In this document: positions 21,396-32,309 of the stretch, piece by piece
Numbering within the stretch: position 1 is the first letter of the stretch
Layout: every line of letters begins with the position of its first letter
Source: Hydractinia symbiolongicarpus
Taxonomy: Eukaryota > Cnidaria > Hydrozoa > Anthoathecata > Hydractiniidae
Reading direction: 5' to 3'
Length of the DNA: 60,000 nt
Assembly: GCF_029227915.1 (NCBI RefSeq)
Contig: NC_079888.1
Location: 14,989,001-15,049,000, forward strand
Notes under the pieces: model-generated
The model's database searches: none
What the model was told of the DNA's origin: nothing
The model's input: the letters and a program-made list of their open reading frames with translations, nothing else
Program-made: the position numbers and the translations under genes

Positions 21396-24101
21396 GCTCT
21401 ATTTTGAGACAAACGATTGCCTTTTGAAATGTTCTCACTCATCCACATAGGTCGCGTGTTGGTGTAGTGCAGTCTTTTCGCTACCTCGACAAGCGATGGA
21501 GCATCCTCGTTTTCCTTATATTAAATTGGAACCTTGTGATCGATATGCCACTCCCCGTAATTGTCCCAATTCATATCCTCGGAAAGCTGTTTGTCAATAT
21601 GGGCCTACAGGGTAGCGATATCGCAACCTAAGTACGCCTGGGAACTGAGCTCCTTGTTTTCCCTCAGGGCGTGGTAGGTTTGGCTTCTTACAACACCAAC
21701 GATTTGTCCGACAGGGTCGCAAATTTGACAGGTGGATCTCCTTTTTTCATGCTTGCAAAATTGACTTTCTTTACGGAGATGTTTTTTTGCGTGGCAAATT
21801 TTCTCGGTTGCAAAATTATGGAAAATCATATAAATGAACATTTCTGGAGCTGTGATAGTCTTTTTGCTACAAAATCTATGTTGCAGATGTATTTTCATAG
21901 CATGATTTGAGATAGTTATTCTTCAGAATATGAGCATGATTGGAGTGAATTGTCACTTTACGAGTGCTCATTAATGCTAAAATTCTTAAATTAGTGATTT
22001 GGACTCGTAAAATAAGAGTTACTGATGGGAAAATTTGAAAGAGGAGCAAGTTTGAACAAATTTTAGAGTAGATATTGAGTAAAGTAGTTTTCGTAATAAT
22101 ATTCATGTTTTACCTAACAATTAATCCGATACATACAATTTATTAACATTTTAAATAGTGTGAACTGTAATATAACACTTAATATGAGAAAATAGACTAA
22201 AATAAGAGCAATTTTGCAGCAAATAGTCATTAATGATAATACGCTTTATGCTTTTGCACAAATTAACATTTACACATCGGATTATAGATATTCAAATACC
22301 CGAAAAATGCACAGCTTGAAGAATAGTTTAACATAAAATAAAGGAACACTTCGGGATTTTTGTAATATACCATTCTATTACAGTTAGTCGCTAAATTTAT
22401 TGCTAGGGACTATTAGCTCCAAACTTGCTCTTTTTTTCATATATTTCTTTGTAATCGAAAGCAGTAATACCTAATAAACCTATATCAATAAAAAATATTT
22501 AGAAAAATTGGGATTAAAATGGAAAAAATGTAAGGATTTTTTACCTCAAATCTTATGAAAGACTTTTTTGCTCCAGTCTTGCTCCGGAAAAGAATGACTT
22601 AATACTCCGAAACATAACATTGTTTTAAAAAGGGAAAAAACAGGACATAATTTCAATCTTTTTCTAATTGTGTCCATATTTTGAAAAAGTTGTACGCTGC
22701 AAGTTATATTTCTCAAGCCACGTCAAACTTAGTTATCCAAAATCTTGCTTTTTTTGCCACGCAAAAACGTGTCCTTACACTCTTTGCAATAGGACCTCAC
22801 TTTTTTATCCTTGCAGATGCTTCCACCCCCTCAGGCTTTGCACCGGGATCTTCGCCTGCCATGTTCACCCACCCGCACACTCTTTACACTGATATCTTAT
22901 CCTACCATGTTCACTGCACATCTGACTTTACCCACAGTCCTTACACGTTGTTCTTATCCCTTCATGTTTGCAGATTTCACTTCCCTTTCAGTCCTTTCAA
23001 CGAGATCTCTGCCTTTAATAGGGGCATTTTTTACGTTCACGTGACGCCTTCCTTTTATACAGGAAAGCTATGCGCATTTTTGTTAGTTGACCATTCCCCT
23101 TGATCCTAAAATTGTCCAAAAAAAGATAGTGCTTACATTGCGTGCAGCTCTTAGTCTCATCCATATTGATTGGTTTTTGCCCCAGAGGACAAACACGCGT
23201 TGTGGTCACTCATATTTCACAGAATAAAGCCGTATTTATTCCAGCTGTTTGCCCTTCCTACAGTCCTTACAGCAAGCCCTATGTCTCTCATGCTCACAAA
23301 TCTGACCGCCCTTACAGTCTTTACAATAGGCCTTCCTCTTTTCATGCTGGTATATATCTCTACCGCCGCATTCCTTACATTGAGACCTCCGCCTACCATG
23401 GGGGCATCTGTTACGTTCCCTTGACGCCTTCTTTTTATCCTGGCAACATATACAAATTATTGCCGTCTTTCCATTTCTCAGCACTCTAAATTCATCTAGG
23501 CCCAACACTTTTTTACACTTCGGGCAGCTCCTGGTTCCCTCTAATTGTTTATCCTTCTTGCATTCCTTGCAGCGATACCTTAATTTCTCATGAGGGCAAA
23601 TCTGACTATCCTTGCATTCTTTACAGCATGCTCTCCTCCTTTCAGTCTTGCAGATTTCACTACCCTTGCATTCTTTACAGCAAGCTCTCCTCCTTTTATG
23701 CTGACAGATTTGACTACTCTTGCATTCTTTACACCGAGATCTCATCCTTTCATGAGGACAAACTGACTGCCCTTGCAGTTTTTGCAGATGGATCTCTGCC
23801 TTTGATGGGGACAAATCTGACTGCCCCCGCATTCTTTACAATAGGCCCTCATTCTTGATGGTGGCATATTTAACACCCTGCACAGTCTTTACACTCTGAT
23901 CTTTACCTATCATGAGGGCATTTGTTACGTTCCCGTTACGCCTTCTTCTTATGCAGGCATTTGATGCATGTCTTTGTAGTTTGATCATTTCCCAACACCC
24001 TAAATGCATCTAGCAAAAGATCCCTGTTACATTTTGAACAGCTCTTGTTTTCCATATTGACTCATTTTTGCCCTTGGAGGACAAACACGAGTTGTGGTCA
24101 T
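21396..24101 (-). pseudogene. zinc-ribbon-array HNH protein, copy A (expanded, broken)
   Basis: The start codon at 24101-24099 overlaps the stop of the capsid remnant (TAATG). The minus strand then encodes a four-cysteine ribbon and repeats of about 18 residues of the type CKECKSSQICQHKRRRAC. At least ten are readable between 23,830 and 21,720, in blocks interrupted by ribbon modules (SCPKCKKVLGLDEFRV near 23,500; SCTQCKHYLFLDNFRI near 23,140). The second block starts MTTTRVCPLGQ, like the gene start, suggesting an internal gene duplication. The end encodes an HNH-like core (MNWDNYGEWHIDHKVP, about 21,540-21,590). Frameshifts and a 1-kb insertion (21786-22769) break it. Copy B has only about three repeats. 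Confidence 0.7.
21786..22769. mobile_element. AT-rich insertion with short inverted ends inside the zinc-ribbon gene
   Basis: The zinc-ribbon reading stops at about 22,770 and resumes at about 21,785. The segment between is AT-rich and non-coding. Its ends share TTTTTGCGTGGCAAA in inverted orientation (about 21,788-21,802 and 22,751-22,767), with weaker similarity further in. GAGCAAGTTTG also occurs in inverted orientation inside. It resembles a MITE-like DNA element. No target duplication is evident. Confidence 0.5.
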
Positions 24102-24608
24102 TAGTATTCCACGCTATGAAACCTGCCATATAAGAGATTCAGTTGAGCATCCTGCAGATGGTAAACGTAGCACCTAAAATCCCCAACTCCGTCGGCTTTC
24201 TTGGTCATATGCAATGTGATGCCATCACTCAGGCGTTGTAGGGGTCTTCCGAAACCATGTAGATTATCGTTGGGAAAGGCTCGGAAATCCTTGAAGAGCG
24301 CATATCTCTCGTTGAAGAATTGGCCAATTGCTATTGTGGGCACCGAAAATGTTCACGATCTGTTCGAGATGATCTTTGGGAAGCATGGCATGCGAATAGA
24401 GTTCATTGGGTTCTCCCTCAACGGTGACGCTAATCTTCTCAATTTTCGGATTATTAAAGACTTCACTAACGCCAGAGATTGGGAAATGTATGTTATAGCG
24501 CAGTCGCGTACGCGCACGCAGTGACGTCACAGCAAATCCAGTACCATCCAATACCATGTAGTGCTTAGCCATGGAATTCAAGGGGTTATTCTGTATCATA
24601 CAGTACAT
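24101..24608 (-). pseudogene. major capsid protein C-terminal part, copy A
   Basis: The minus strand encodes the C-terminal part of the capsid protein that is longer in copy B. Shared blocks include LYSHAMLPKDHL, IVNIFGAHN, QFFNERYALF, GITLHMTKKADG and a final VEY. About two thirds of the protein is missing and one frameshift lies near 24,300. The N-terminal 50 residues (from MAKHYMVLDGTGF) do not match copy B and may come from a deletion that joined an unrelated start. Confidence 0.65.
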
Positions 24609-24749
24609 AGTAAGGGTATATCCCTAGTAAGTGATGACGTTATATAATGCAGCAAATGAGTCTAAAATTCTAGCGCAGGGGGAATTAAATCAATGCATGT
24701 GCAGTAGCTGCTCAGCAATCTTCGGGCTTTGTTACATATATACATATAA
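24609..24749. promoter_or_regulatory. divergent intergenic region between capsid remnant and DUF4116 gene
   Basis: This 141-base gap separates a minus-strand and a plus-strand gene. It contains ATATACATATAAATGAG directly before the plus gene, and a TATATAA with an adjacent ACGTCA (minus strand, near 24,630-24,645). It is a plausible bidirectional promoter, judged by motif and position only. Confidence 0.3.
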
Positions 24750-24983
24750 ATGAGTCAGTTCAAGAGGCAAGACACGTGCAACGAGGCTGTTGAGAGTATG
24801 CCCTGGGTGCTCATGGATGTCCCTGATGGGTTCAAGACGCAAGACATGTGCAGCAAGGCCGTTGAAAAATATCCCTACCTATTTAAGTATGTCCCAAAAA
24901 GGTTCAGGACGCGAGAAATGTACCTCAACATATGTCCAATATGTAGCTTCGGACCCTATCGGAATGATATATACTGGTGCTAA
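24750..24983 (+). CDS. DUF4116-like repeat protein (short)
   Basis: A 77-codon frame opens with MSQFKRQDTCNEAVESMPWV and has two to three repeats of the pattern (F-K/R-T-x-E/D-M-C-x-K-A-V-E-x-x-P-x-L) seen in DUF4116 repeats, for example TQDMCSKAVEKYPYLFKYVP. DUF4116 proteins occur in large DNA viruses and protists; their role is unknown. The last repeat ends in an odd sequence and the protein is short, so it is probably truncated by a frameshift. Confidence 0.6.
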   Translation: MSQFKRQDTCNEAVESMPWVLMDVPDGFKTQDMCSKAVEKYPYLFKYVPKRFRTREMYLNICPICSFGPYRNDIYWC

Positions 24984-25024
24984 ACGTTATCTTACAACCT
25001 TGTTGCAAGATACTAGTATAATAA

Positions 25025-25174
25025 ATGTGCATCAGCTCTCATTCAAAATTTGATATCTTCGGAACTGCAGCATTGATGACCTTTATGGCCGGTATTGGCA
25101 TCTCCCTAACCCTTGTGGCCCTGGCATTAGTACAAGAATCGGAGAGGGAGAAGGAGAATGAACGGAAGATTTAA
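25025..25174 (+). CDS. small single-pass membrane protein
   Basis: A 49-codon frame: the ATG at 25025 sits in TAGTATAATAAATG, the start context seen at other genes in the element. One hydrophobic helix (LMTFMAGIGISLTLVALALV) is followed by a charged tail (QESEREKENERKI). It overlaps or abuts the 3' end of the convergent gene on the other strand. Function unknown. Confidence 0.55.
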   Translation: MCISSHSKFDIFGTAALMTFMAGIGISLTLVALALVQESEREKENERKI

Positions 25175-25701
25175 GCCCTAGATGATCGTCTAGAATAAAT
25201 GGAACACTGTAAAAATTGCTGATCAAACTGTACTCGTAGTCACTAATCACACCGTCTTCCATTGGCTTTGAAATGAGATCAATGATGGAGTTCAGTTTCG
25301 ATTCGGCCAATAGCCTGATCCCCTCATGCTTTTTACTCTTAACCCCAAGACTTTTCAAAGCATTCCGGAGACCGGTTTGGCCTATTTCAGCTGCAATCGG
25401 GAGTCCCCTCATGGCAACGGCTAGGGGAACCACCATACCCGATGCTATAGCCCCAATACCAAGTCCCGACGTAATCACGCCTATACCAAGCAGACCGTTG
25501 TCGCAGAAGCGTACCCACGTATTATGCATTTTAAACTTCTTGGCAAACCTGTTCCGCTTTTTGATTTCATTTCGTAGATATTGCTCTATTCTATCTATAT
25601 TCAATCTTTTTAAGCCTAAAGACTTGTCATTCAACCTGCATATCGGCGCTTTGCGCAGGTGCACTCGGAAAACTGGGATACAGTTTGCTGATATCGCTCA
25701 T
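25175..25701 (-). pseudogene. conserved hydrophobic Polinton protein
   Basis: The likely start is the ATG at 25701-25699 (AGAATAAAGATGAGCG). After about 25 codons a frameshift leads into the longer frame, which has a charged coiled-coil-like part (IEQYLRNEIKKRNRFAKKF), a long Gly/Ala/Val-rich hydrophobic stretch (GIGVITSGLGIGAIASGMVV) and a helical block KSKKHEGIRLLAESKLNSII. It looks like a membrane-interacting structural or accessory protein of the element. I cannot name a function. Confidence 0.5.
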
Positions 25702-25744
25702 CTTTATTCTATGAGAATGCACATGGTTAGGCCGGTGAATGAAA

Positions 25745-26372
25745 CATTCTTTTGATGATGATATTCGTCTGTTAACATGAACTCTAGACGGTCTGTGGAG
25801 CCCTTCAGTGGAAGGTACATTGGGATATCAAAACTCCAAGTAAGCATATCCCCCAAGCGTTTAGCTCCTTGGTAGGAAGCAAAGCCATAATTTTAGACTA
25901 TTTACCGCCAAATAGGCAGTCGTCCTCATCCAACTGGGGAAAAGCAGGGCGTAGTCGAATATAGACATCAGTTCTGTAGACTACATCATAATCACCCTTC
26001 ATATAGAACTTCTTCGCAGGATCGTAGGGTAGGCCCAGGAGTTCTTGCAGGGGTCTGTTAATCACCACCGAGTACCCATCACTGACACGGAGCCTACAGA
26101 GTCCATTTCTCAGGACAAACAGTTTGATCTAGTCCTCTGTCTGACTGTTCACAATAGCAGCCAAATCTTCAATCCTGTAGAGACCGTTCATGATCTCAAT
26201 TCGAGTCACCCTCTGATCGGGCCCTATTTTACGTATGGTAAACTCGTTGTCGCTTTAGAGGTTCAGCCATGCGGGCCTAATACTTATCGATTTCAGGGAC
26301 ATTCTACTATCCTGTCCTAGGTAGTCCTCAAATATAGTAGTTTTCTATATAGGTAATATAGAGTTGCTTCAT
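25745..26372 (-). pseudogene. virion-associated-like Polinton protein
   Basis: The minus-strand ATG at 26372 lies in a perfect palindrome. The readable parts include DNEFTIRKIGPDQRVTRIEI, NGLYRIEDLAAIVN and RVSDGYSVVINRPLQELLGL, a pattern typical of a conserved protein of Polintons and related viruses that may be a minor capsid or fibre component (family assignment from memory of the pattern, not checked). Several in-frame stops (near 26,250, 26,130 and 25,895) show decay. Confidence 0.45.
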
Positions 26373-26394
26373 CTTTGTTTTAAAACAAAGATGA
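26369..26394. promoter_or_regulatory. 26-bp perfect palindrome between divergent starts
   Basis: TCATCTTTGTTTT (26369-26381) is followed directly by its exact complement (26382-26394). Both strands carry CAAAGATGA, so both divergent genes would start with ATG inside the palindrome (minus 26372, plus 26391). Confidence 0.85.
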
Positions 26395-27303
26395 GCATAT
26401 ACTCATACAACCCCAAGGCAAAGTGTAAAAGTAACAGGGGAGAGTGGCCACTTCGTATAACAAATCTTGAACATCAGAGCTTGTACGTGTTTACAGACTC
26501 GCACATTGAGGTGGCATTCCCCGAGTTTACAAAATATGCGATTTCCATTCCCACCAATCTGCTAAATGATCCTGTAAGGGTGGGTTGTACAGGATAGGCC
26601 TTGGACTCCTGGAATATCCAGGTAAGTTTCGCTACCCATTGCGCAAGCATCGCATTAGGCATATCCGCTAAACATCTGACGGGTTCCCTACCCGTTGTCA
26701 ACTCATCTTTAAATTCCATGTCTATTACCACATGCGTTGTATTCTTGCAAGAATGAAGGTACGCATGCCTTGTGATGATGGGTTTGAAAAGTATAAAAAC
26801 CCGTACTCAACCTCCGGATATGTACAAGTCTGTCGCGAATACGGTGCAGATGCCAATGCCTTGTACAAGTTCAAGACCGTCATGACCTCTTGACAAATGG
26901 TAGATGGTGGCCCCACGTTGATGATGATTGGGCCAAATGTATCATTCCGATAAGTCAGGTTCTGACGTTGGAGGGCCTGACCAAGCTGAGCGAAAGTATC
27001 AGGGTTTACGTTGTCTTGTTGCTGGGGTCTCAAGCAGGGGCCAAGGCATCCCTGATCGGCTACACAACAAGGCAAATTCTATTGCAAAAGTTTGAGGCCA
27101 TGGTACAGCGTCAAGAGAATGTGGGGCACGACATCACGGATGTGCTGCAATATGCCCGAACTCCGGTGAATTTTGCTGTCACGCCCGGCGTATGCATGCT
27201 GCTTTCTGACATGAACCAGAGGATAGGCAAAATTGTAGAGTATAACAACAATATCCTCATTGCACCTGCCAATGTAAATGGGGGTACAGGTCGATCTAAA
27301 TAA
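26391..27303 (+). pseudogene. divergent Polinton gene(s), strand and extent uncertain
   Basis: From the palindrome ATG a plus frame runs to 26,597 (MSIYSYNPKAKC; YVFTDSHIEVAFPEFTKYAI). Further plus-strand readings are PYSTSGYVQVCREYGADANA (26,800-26,860) and KFEAMVQRQENVGHDITDV to a stop at 27,303 (26,890-27,303 open). Open minus frames overlap (26,474-26,731; 26,725-27,075), so the strand is not certain. I favour plus because of the ATG and because the composition continues sensibly into the next stretch. No domain recognised. Confidence 0.35.
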
Positions 27304-27610
27304 TAGGCCTATTGTAAGGCAAACTACACCCTTGGGCATACTATCAAACCACCCATACATACTACACCGGCCAAACATACTATCAAACCACCCATACATA
27401 CTACACCTCCCATACATTCGAAGCATGCCACACCTATTACATCTCCCATACATACTCCCGATCATACCATACAAGCTATACCATCTATACCTCTCAAACA
27501 TGCTAACCTCCTATACTCGATCAACCACCACAAAACCAGCATAAGAATACCAAGACCGTGCTGATAACGATAGGGGTAGGTATCATCGTTGCCTATATAT
27601 GGCTTAAATA
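27304..27610 (+). pseudogene. Pro/Thr/His-rich repeat and C-terminal membrane segment
   Basis: The DNA has a repeat of about 33 bases (ACTATCAAACCACCCATACA and relatives), read as HTIKPPIHTTP units in one frame. A short frame then ends in a membrane segment, TVLITIGVGIIVAYIWLK, with its stop at 27,608. This could be the stalk and anchor of the preceding protein. Frameshifts lie between the parts. Confidence 0.4.
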
Positions 27611-27612
27611 GA

Positions 27613-28260
27613 TCAAGGTTTCCTCACATATAGCACGACAAAACCAGAGGCTGCCACGATGGATATGTACATGTGCTTAGCTGCATACTCGACGATCGTT
27701 GAAGCTGCTCTCAGAAAGAACGAGACTACTGTACCTATGATGGCAGGTACTGCAGCACCTGTCTTGCCTGCCAAATATCTAAGGAACCTTCCGACCCTTT
27801 CGAGTTGCTTCTCCACCAAGCCTTTTCCTGCACCTCCCGAGGCACTTCCCCCCGTAACGGCAAGTACAATGGCGGAAACAAGTAGGCCGATAGCGGAGAC
27901 GATACTCGCTATAGTCAGACCCTGCTCCTTGAAGAGTATTTTAAGCTTTTCAAGCAGGGGTGCGTTATCTTCGGAGATTTTCAACAGCGTATATTTGATA
28001 TGTCTTAGCTGGCTATAAATATCACGCTTGAGTTCTTTCACCTTTTCCTGTAAGGCATTCCTTTCATCGTTCATACCTTTATTTTTTTTCTCAAGCTGTT
28101 CTATTATGCTTTTATCAGTTTTAGAAGTCACACCATTATATGCCCCATCTTCCTGATCCTTTCGTTCTTTTAGCCTCTGTTCAAGCGTGCTGATCTCGCT
28201 GTCATACGAAATTATCTTACTTGCTAGACTTTTAATGTTGCCTTGATTTGAAGTTTAAGG
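27613..28260 (-). pseudogene. coiled-coil membrane protein, downstream part (split by LINE)
   Basis: The minus-strand frame 28131-27613 is open for 172 codons: a Lys/Glu-rich coiled coil (QLEKKNKGMNDERNALQEKV), then FKEQGLTIASIVSAIGLLVS, a Gly-rich linker, and two further hydrophobic segments up to AASGFVVLYVRKP. Upstream codons to about 28,260 (LEQRLKERKDQEDGA; FPKFTECELNGLNL) are in other frames. Its likely 5' part lies across the LINE at 33480-33740. It looks like a structural membrane-associated protein of the element; function unknown. Confidence 0.55.
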
Positions 28261-28374
28261 TTAAGTCCATTTAATTCGCATTCGGTGAATTTAGGGAATG
28301 AAGTTTCTTGTGTAAGGGTTTCTGTATCGTGTACAACCCTCCTGATAATATATATAGTTTTCATCTGAGTGATC

Positions 28375-28857
<483 letters not shown>

Positions 28858-29039
28858 TTCATTTATAGTTGACTAAGTGTAAATACATATATAGCTAATA
28901 AAAGCTAGTTAATTTCAACTTGAAAAGAAAGATTTTAAAATATACAGTATAAATATAAGGCATAAAATATTTTTAGATATATACAATTTTTTAACATTTG
29001 TGGTTGTATAAATTAAGTGAGTGTATAAGCAAATATGAA

Positions 29040-31046
29040 ATTAGCGAGAGTACATCCGCGAGTCATATAAAACCAATTTGTGGGATGTATTTTTACATAG
29101 TCTGCAGGAGCAGTTTGGTACCCACTTTCTAATTTGGGATTTAAAGGATTGCAAGGATGACATTTCTTTGATTCTTACCGGAATTTGTTGTCAGATTGTG
29201 TAACCGATGAAGGATAAAGTTTCTGTACCATAGTAAACTGATTTAGCATTACGGCCAGTAAATTCTCGATTATTTCTTAGATTGTATTTTGGATAATAAA
29301 CAGGAAAAATATCTTGCATTATTTCTGGAGCCATGTCGTTTTTTATTTTGTACATCTCAGTTGCAAGAGATTGTAGGTTTCGGTAACAGAGCTGTCCTTA
29401 TGAAGGAGGTCTGCGAAGGAAGAAGAACTGTCGCTATAGACTATCCGCTGTGCTTTTTCATGTATTCAATTAATACGATTGTTTAGAGCTCTGTTGTGAA
29501 ACATCCAAACTAGAGGGCAGTAATTGAATTGCGAAATTACGAAGGAATTCATTAATAGTTTCTTCTTATTAAAGTTCATAAAAGATGTCATCCTTGTAAG
29601 CGCATTTAGTTTCTGACTCGCTTTTGCACAGAGTTTAGACACATGCAGATCAAATTTAAGTTTGTTATCGATAATGACTCCAAGTAGGCGTCTATGAGTG
29701 CTGCCTTTTATTACTGAGTTGCCTATCTGTGTACTTAATATTTCATTATCGCTTAAAAGCAAATGACACTTGTCATCATTTGCTTTCATTGCATTATTGT
29801 CAAACCATGTAAACACTTTTTCAGACATGTTTTGAAGTTTAGTAACGACTTCCTTTGAGTCATTACCGATAACATATGATGTTGTGTCGTCTGCATAGCT
29901 CGCAAATTCAATGTCATTAAAATTAAATTCAACTGAGAAAAGATCGCAGATAAATATGTTAAAAAGTAACGGGCCTAGAATAGATCCTTGCGGAACGCCA
30001 AACAATATTTCAAGCCATGAGCTATACGAATTTTTTATCTTTACTCTTCGAAATCTTCCACTCACATAACTCATAATTAGGCGTAGGGAATACATGTCAA
30101 ATCCATATGCATGAAGTTTTGCGATCAGTAAATCATGTAGGAGACAGTCAAATGCTTTAGATAAATCAGTCAGAAGGGCTCCACATGCTTTACCTTCATC
30201 AACAGCCTTTTCCCATTTTTCAAGCATAACAGTGAGACAGTGCTGAGCACTGTAGCCTTTCCTAAATCCACACTGAAACTTACTTAAGTATCGGTTAAAA
30301 CAATCTTCAATCTGACGATACAGACATCTCTCAAAGATTTTTGAAAGGTTACTAAGAATGCTTATAGGTCTGTAATTTGATTTGTCAGATCTGTCTTTTT
30401 CTTTAAAAAGTGGTGTCACATCTGCCCTTTTCAAAAATTCTGGGTATTTACACAGATCAATTGCAGAGTTAACAGAGAAATGTAAAATTTCTAAATACTG
30501 ATCTTCGTTTTCCTTAATTATTTTTGTTGGTACATCGGTTTCTTGGCATGCCTTATAAATATTCAAATTTCGTATCTCTCTCCTGATTTCAGCTTTTTCT
30601 ACATGATTGAAGGAAAAACCAGGATTGTAATCACCAATGTTTTTTTTATATTCAGTATATTTGGATGGTTTTCGTATCGTTTAATAGCCTTCAAAACAGG
30701 GTCATCTACGTTTGAGCAAATTACAAGGATTGTGTTAGATATTGTAAGATCCAAATTTTTTACAATATTCGTGAAGAAAGTGTTGAAAATGTTTGCAACC
30801 TTTTCATCATCCGATATGATTTCTTCTTCTTCTTTCAGTGTTATAATTTGGGTCGATGGTCCTTTATCAGACGAGAAAGGTTTTATAGTTTTCCAAAATG
30901 TCTCATTATCGGTAATTTTTTTAACATTTAGATTGTTGTAATAATCATATTTTTCTTTTCGAAATAGTGTGACACAAATATTTCTTTGTTGATTAAAAGC
31001 TAATCTATTTTCTTCTGTTCTATTTTTTAAGTATTTATTTCTAAGC
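29040..31046 (-). pseudogene. LINE reverse transcriptase, nearly intact core
   Basis: The frame 30566-29466 is open for 366 codons and holds the reverse transcriptase motifs: YRPISILSNLSKIFERCLY, LTDLSKAFDCLLHDLL, GVPQGSILGPLLFNIFICDL, the catalytic FASYADDTT (29,890-29,915) and LLGVIIDNKLKFD. Upstream codons to 31,046 (KEKYDYYNNLNVKKI) are open but in another frame. Downstream, after a TGA at 29,466, the reading continues (RIVYSDSSSSFADLL; YYPKYNLRNN) to a C-terminal Cys cluster near 29,050-29,110. One stop and a few frameshifts separate these parts. Confidence 0.9.
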
Positions 31047-32111
31047 CTAGCTACTTCTTTTCATAACAGCCTTATGCAGGGTCCTATTCATGAACGGTGA
31101 TTGGTTTGCTCTTACGTATTTTTTTTTTAATGGCGCAATTTTGTTAAGGACTGATTTTGCACATTCATGAAAGTTTTCTAACTCATCATCTATTCTTTTT
31201 TTCGATTTTTCTATATTTTGAAGTCGACATGTTAGCTCATAACAAAAACGTTCATTTGAAAAGTTTTTGTAATTCCTATATTTGATGATATGAGATTTTT
31301 GTTTCTGAAAATATATTTTCATTACAGTGATGGCCATTTTATGGAAATCGGAGAGACCTGTTTCCAATGTGCTAGTGTTTTGGAAATAGTTATATCGATT
31401 TGTGAGAAAAAGATCAATACACGATGGGTTATCAGGGTTTTTAAAGCATGTGGGGTCCTTCACGAGGCACTTAAGGTTGTAGAGTTCAGCAAATTCTGTC
31501 ATGCTATTTTCGTTAATTTTCGCATCAAAATCTCCTAATAGTAATATATTGTCATAATTTGCGGACAAAACATCAAGACCGTTACCAATATTTTTTAGAT
31601 GTTCAGATATAGCATTTTTGTGGTGGTTGTATGATCAACAGAGCAGCCATTTTTTTTTTTGCAGGTTTAGTTCGACAAAAAATCCTTCAAGATTGTCCGT
31701 ACTAGTACTAGTTGGATTCAACTGTTTTGATGGAATATCTTGACGTACATATAAGAGAATACCTCCACCTTTACTATTACGATCCAGACGAAAAGGCTTT
31801 GTGTAACCGTCAATTTTAAATTGAGCGGTAGGAAAAGAGCTATCAATTTTAGTTTCAGAGATTAAAAGAACATCAAGGTTTCCATCAATTGCATCAACTA
31901 GACTGTCGAATTTATTTCGTACGGAATTAATGTTAATTTGTCCAAGAATAATCCTATTTAAGTTTTGTAGACGTAAGTTTTTTAAGCAGGAAGAGAACGA
32001 TATATTATTTTCTATCGTTTCTAGAGTTTTATTTATATTGAATGGTGCAATTGCATTAGGAAGAGTTGCTTCTTTTTTGTTAGATATTTTTGCAGGGATA
32101 CTATTGCTCAT
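31047..32111 (-). pseudogene. LINE EEP endonuclease
   Basis: The N-terminal part (32111-31635) has LGQININSVRNKFDSL, LLISETKID and GGGILLYVRQDIPS. The C-terminal part (31568-31047) has LLLGDFDAKI and, later, GLSDFHKMAI, where the final catalytic Asp-His is seen as Asp-Phe-His. The frame changes near 31,570-31,635. This domain nicks the target for insertion. Confidence 0.85.
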
Positions 32112-32309
32112 ACAAACACTAAGTCAATCCTTAGAAATAAAATTTAAAAAAGAATTAGCCAGTGTTACCGATCCATATTGGTTCAAATGTAGTTTACTTC
32201 TGTTAAGGTGACGATTCCGATCCATCTGCTGATAGTGATTTATGAATGCGATATTTCGTTCAGCACATCCTTTATATAGGTGGTCATTGAGTTCGTCACA
32301 TCTAATACC

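Larger units (their letters stand above)
15008..24608 (+). mobile_element. Polinton/Maverick-like element, copy A (truncated)
   Basis: Polymerase, ATPase and Bro-N genes are read on the plus strand, and integrase, membrane protein, zinc-ribbon/HNH protein and capsid on the minus strand. The same genes occur in mirrored order in copy B. The left edge is a junction with BEL/Pao sequence inside the polymerase N-terminal region; the right edge is within or next to a shortened capsid gene. No terminal inverted repeat is visible. Family members elsewhere are about 15-20 kb, so this copy (9.6 kb) is partial. Confidence 0.8.

Noticed and set aside
22668-23858. Plus-strand Ser/Pro/Phe-rich open frames
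   Set aside because: They are the opposite strand of the zinc-ribbon repeats, whose minus-strand reading has the regular Cys/His pattern and continues into an HNH core.
27079-27501. Minus-strand frame rich in Met-Tyr-Gly repeats
   Set aside because: Arises from the reverse of the Pro/Thr/His-rich DNA repeat; the plus strand fits better with its neighbours.
27659-28018. Plus-strand 119-codon frame
   Set aside because: Opposite strand of the coiled-coil membrane protein, which has better composition and conserved-looking blocks.
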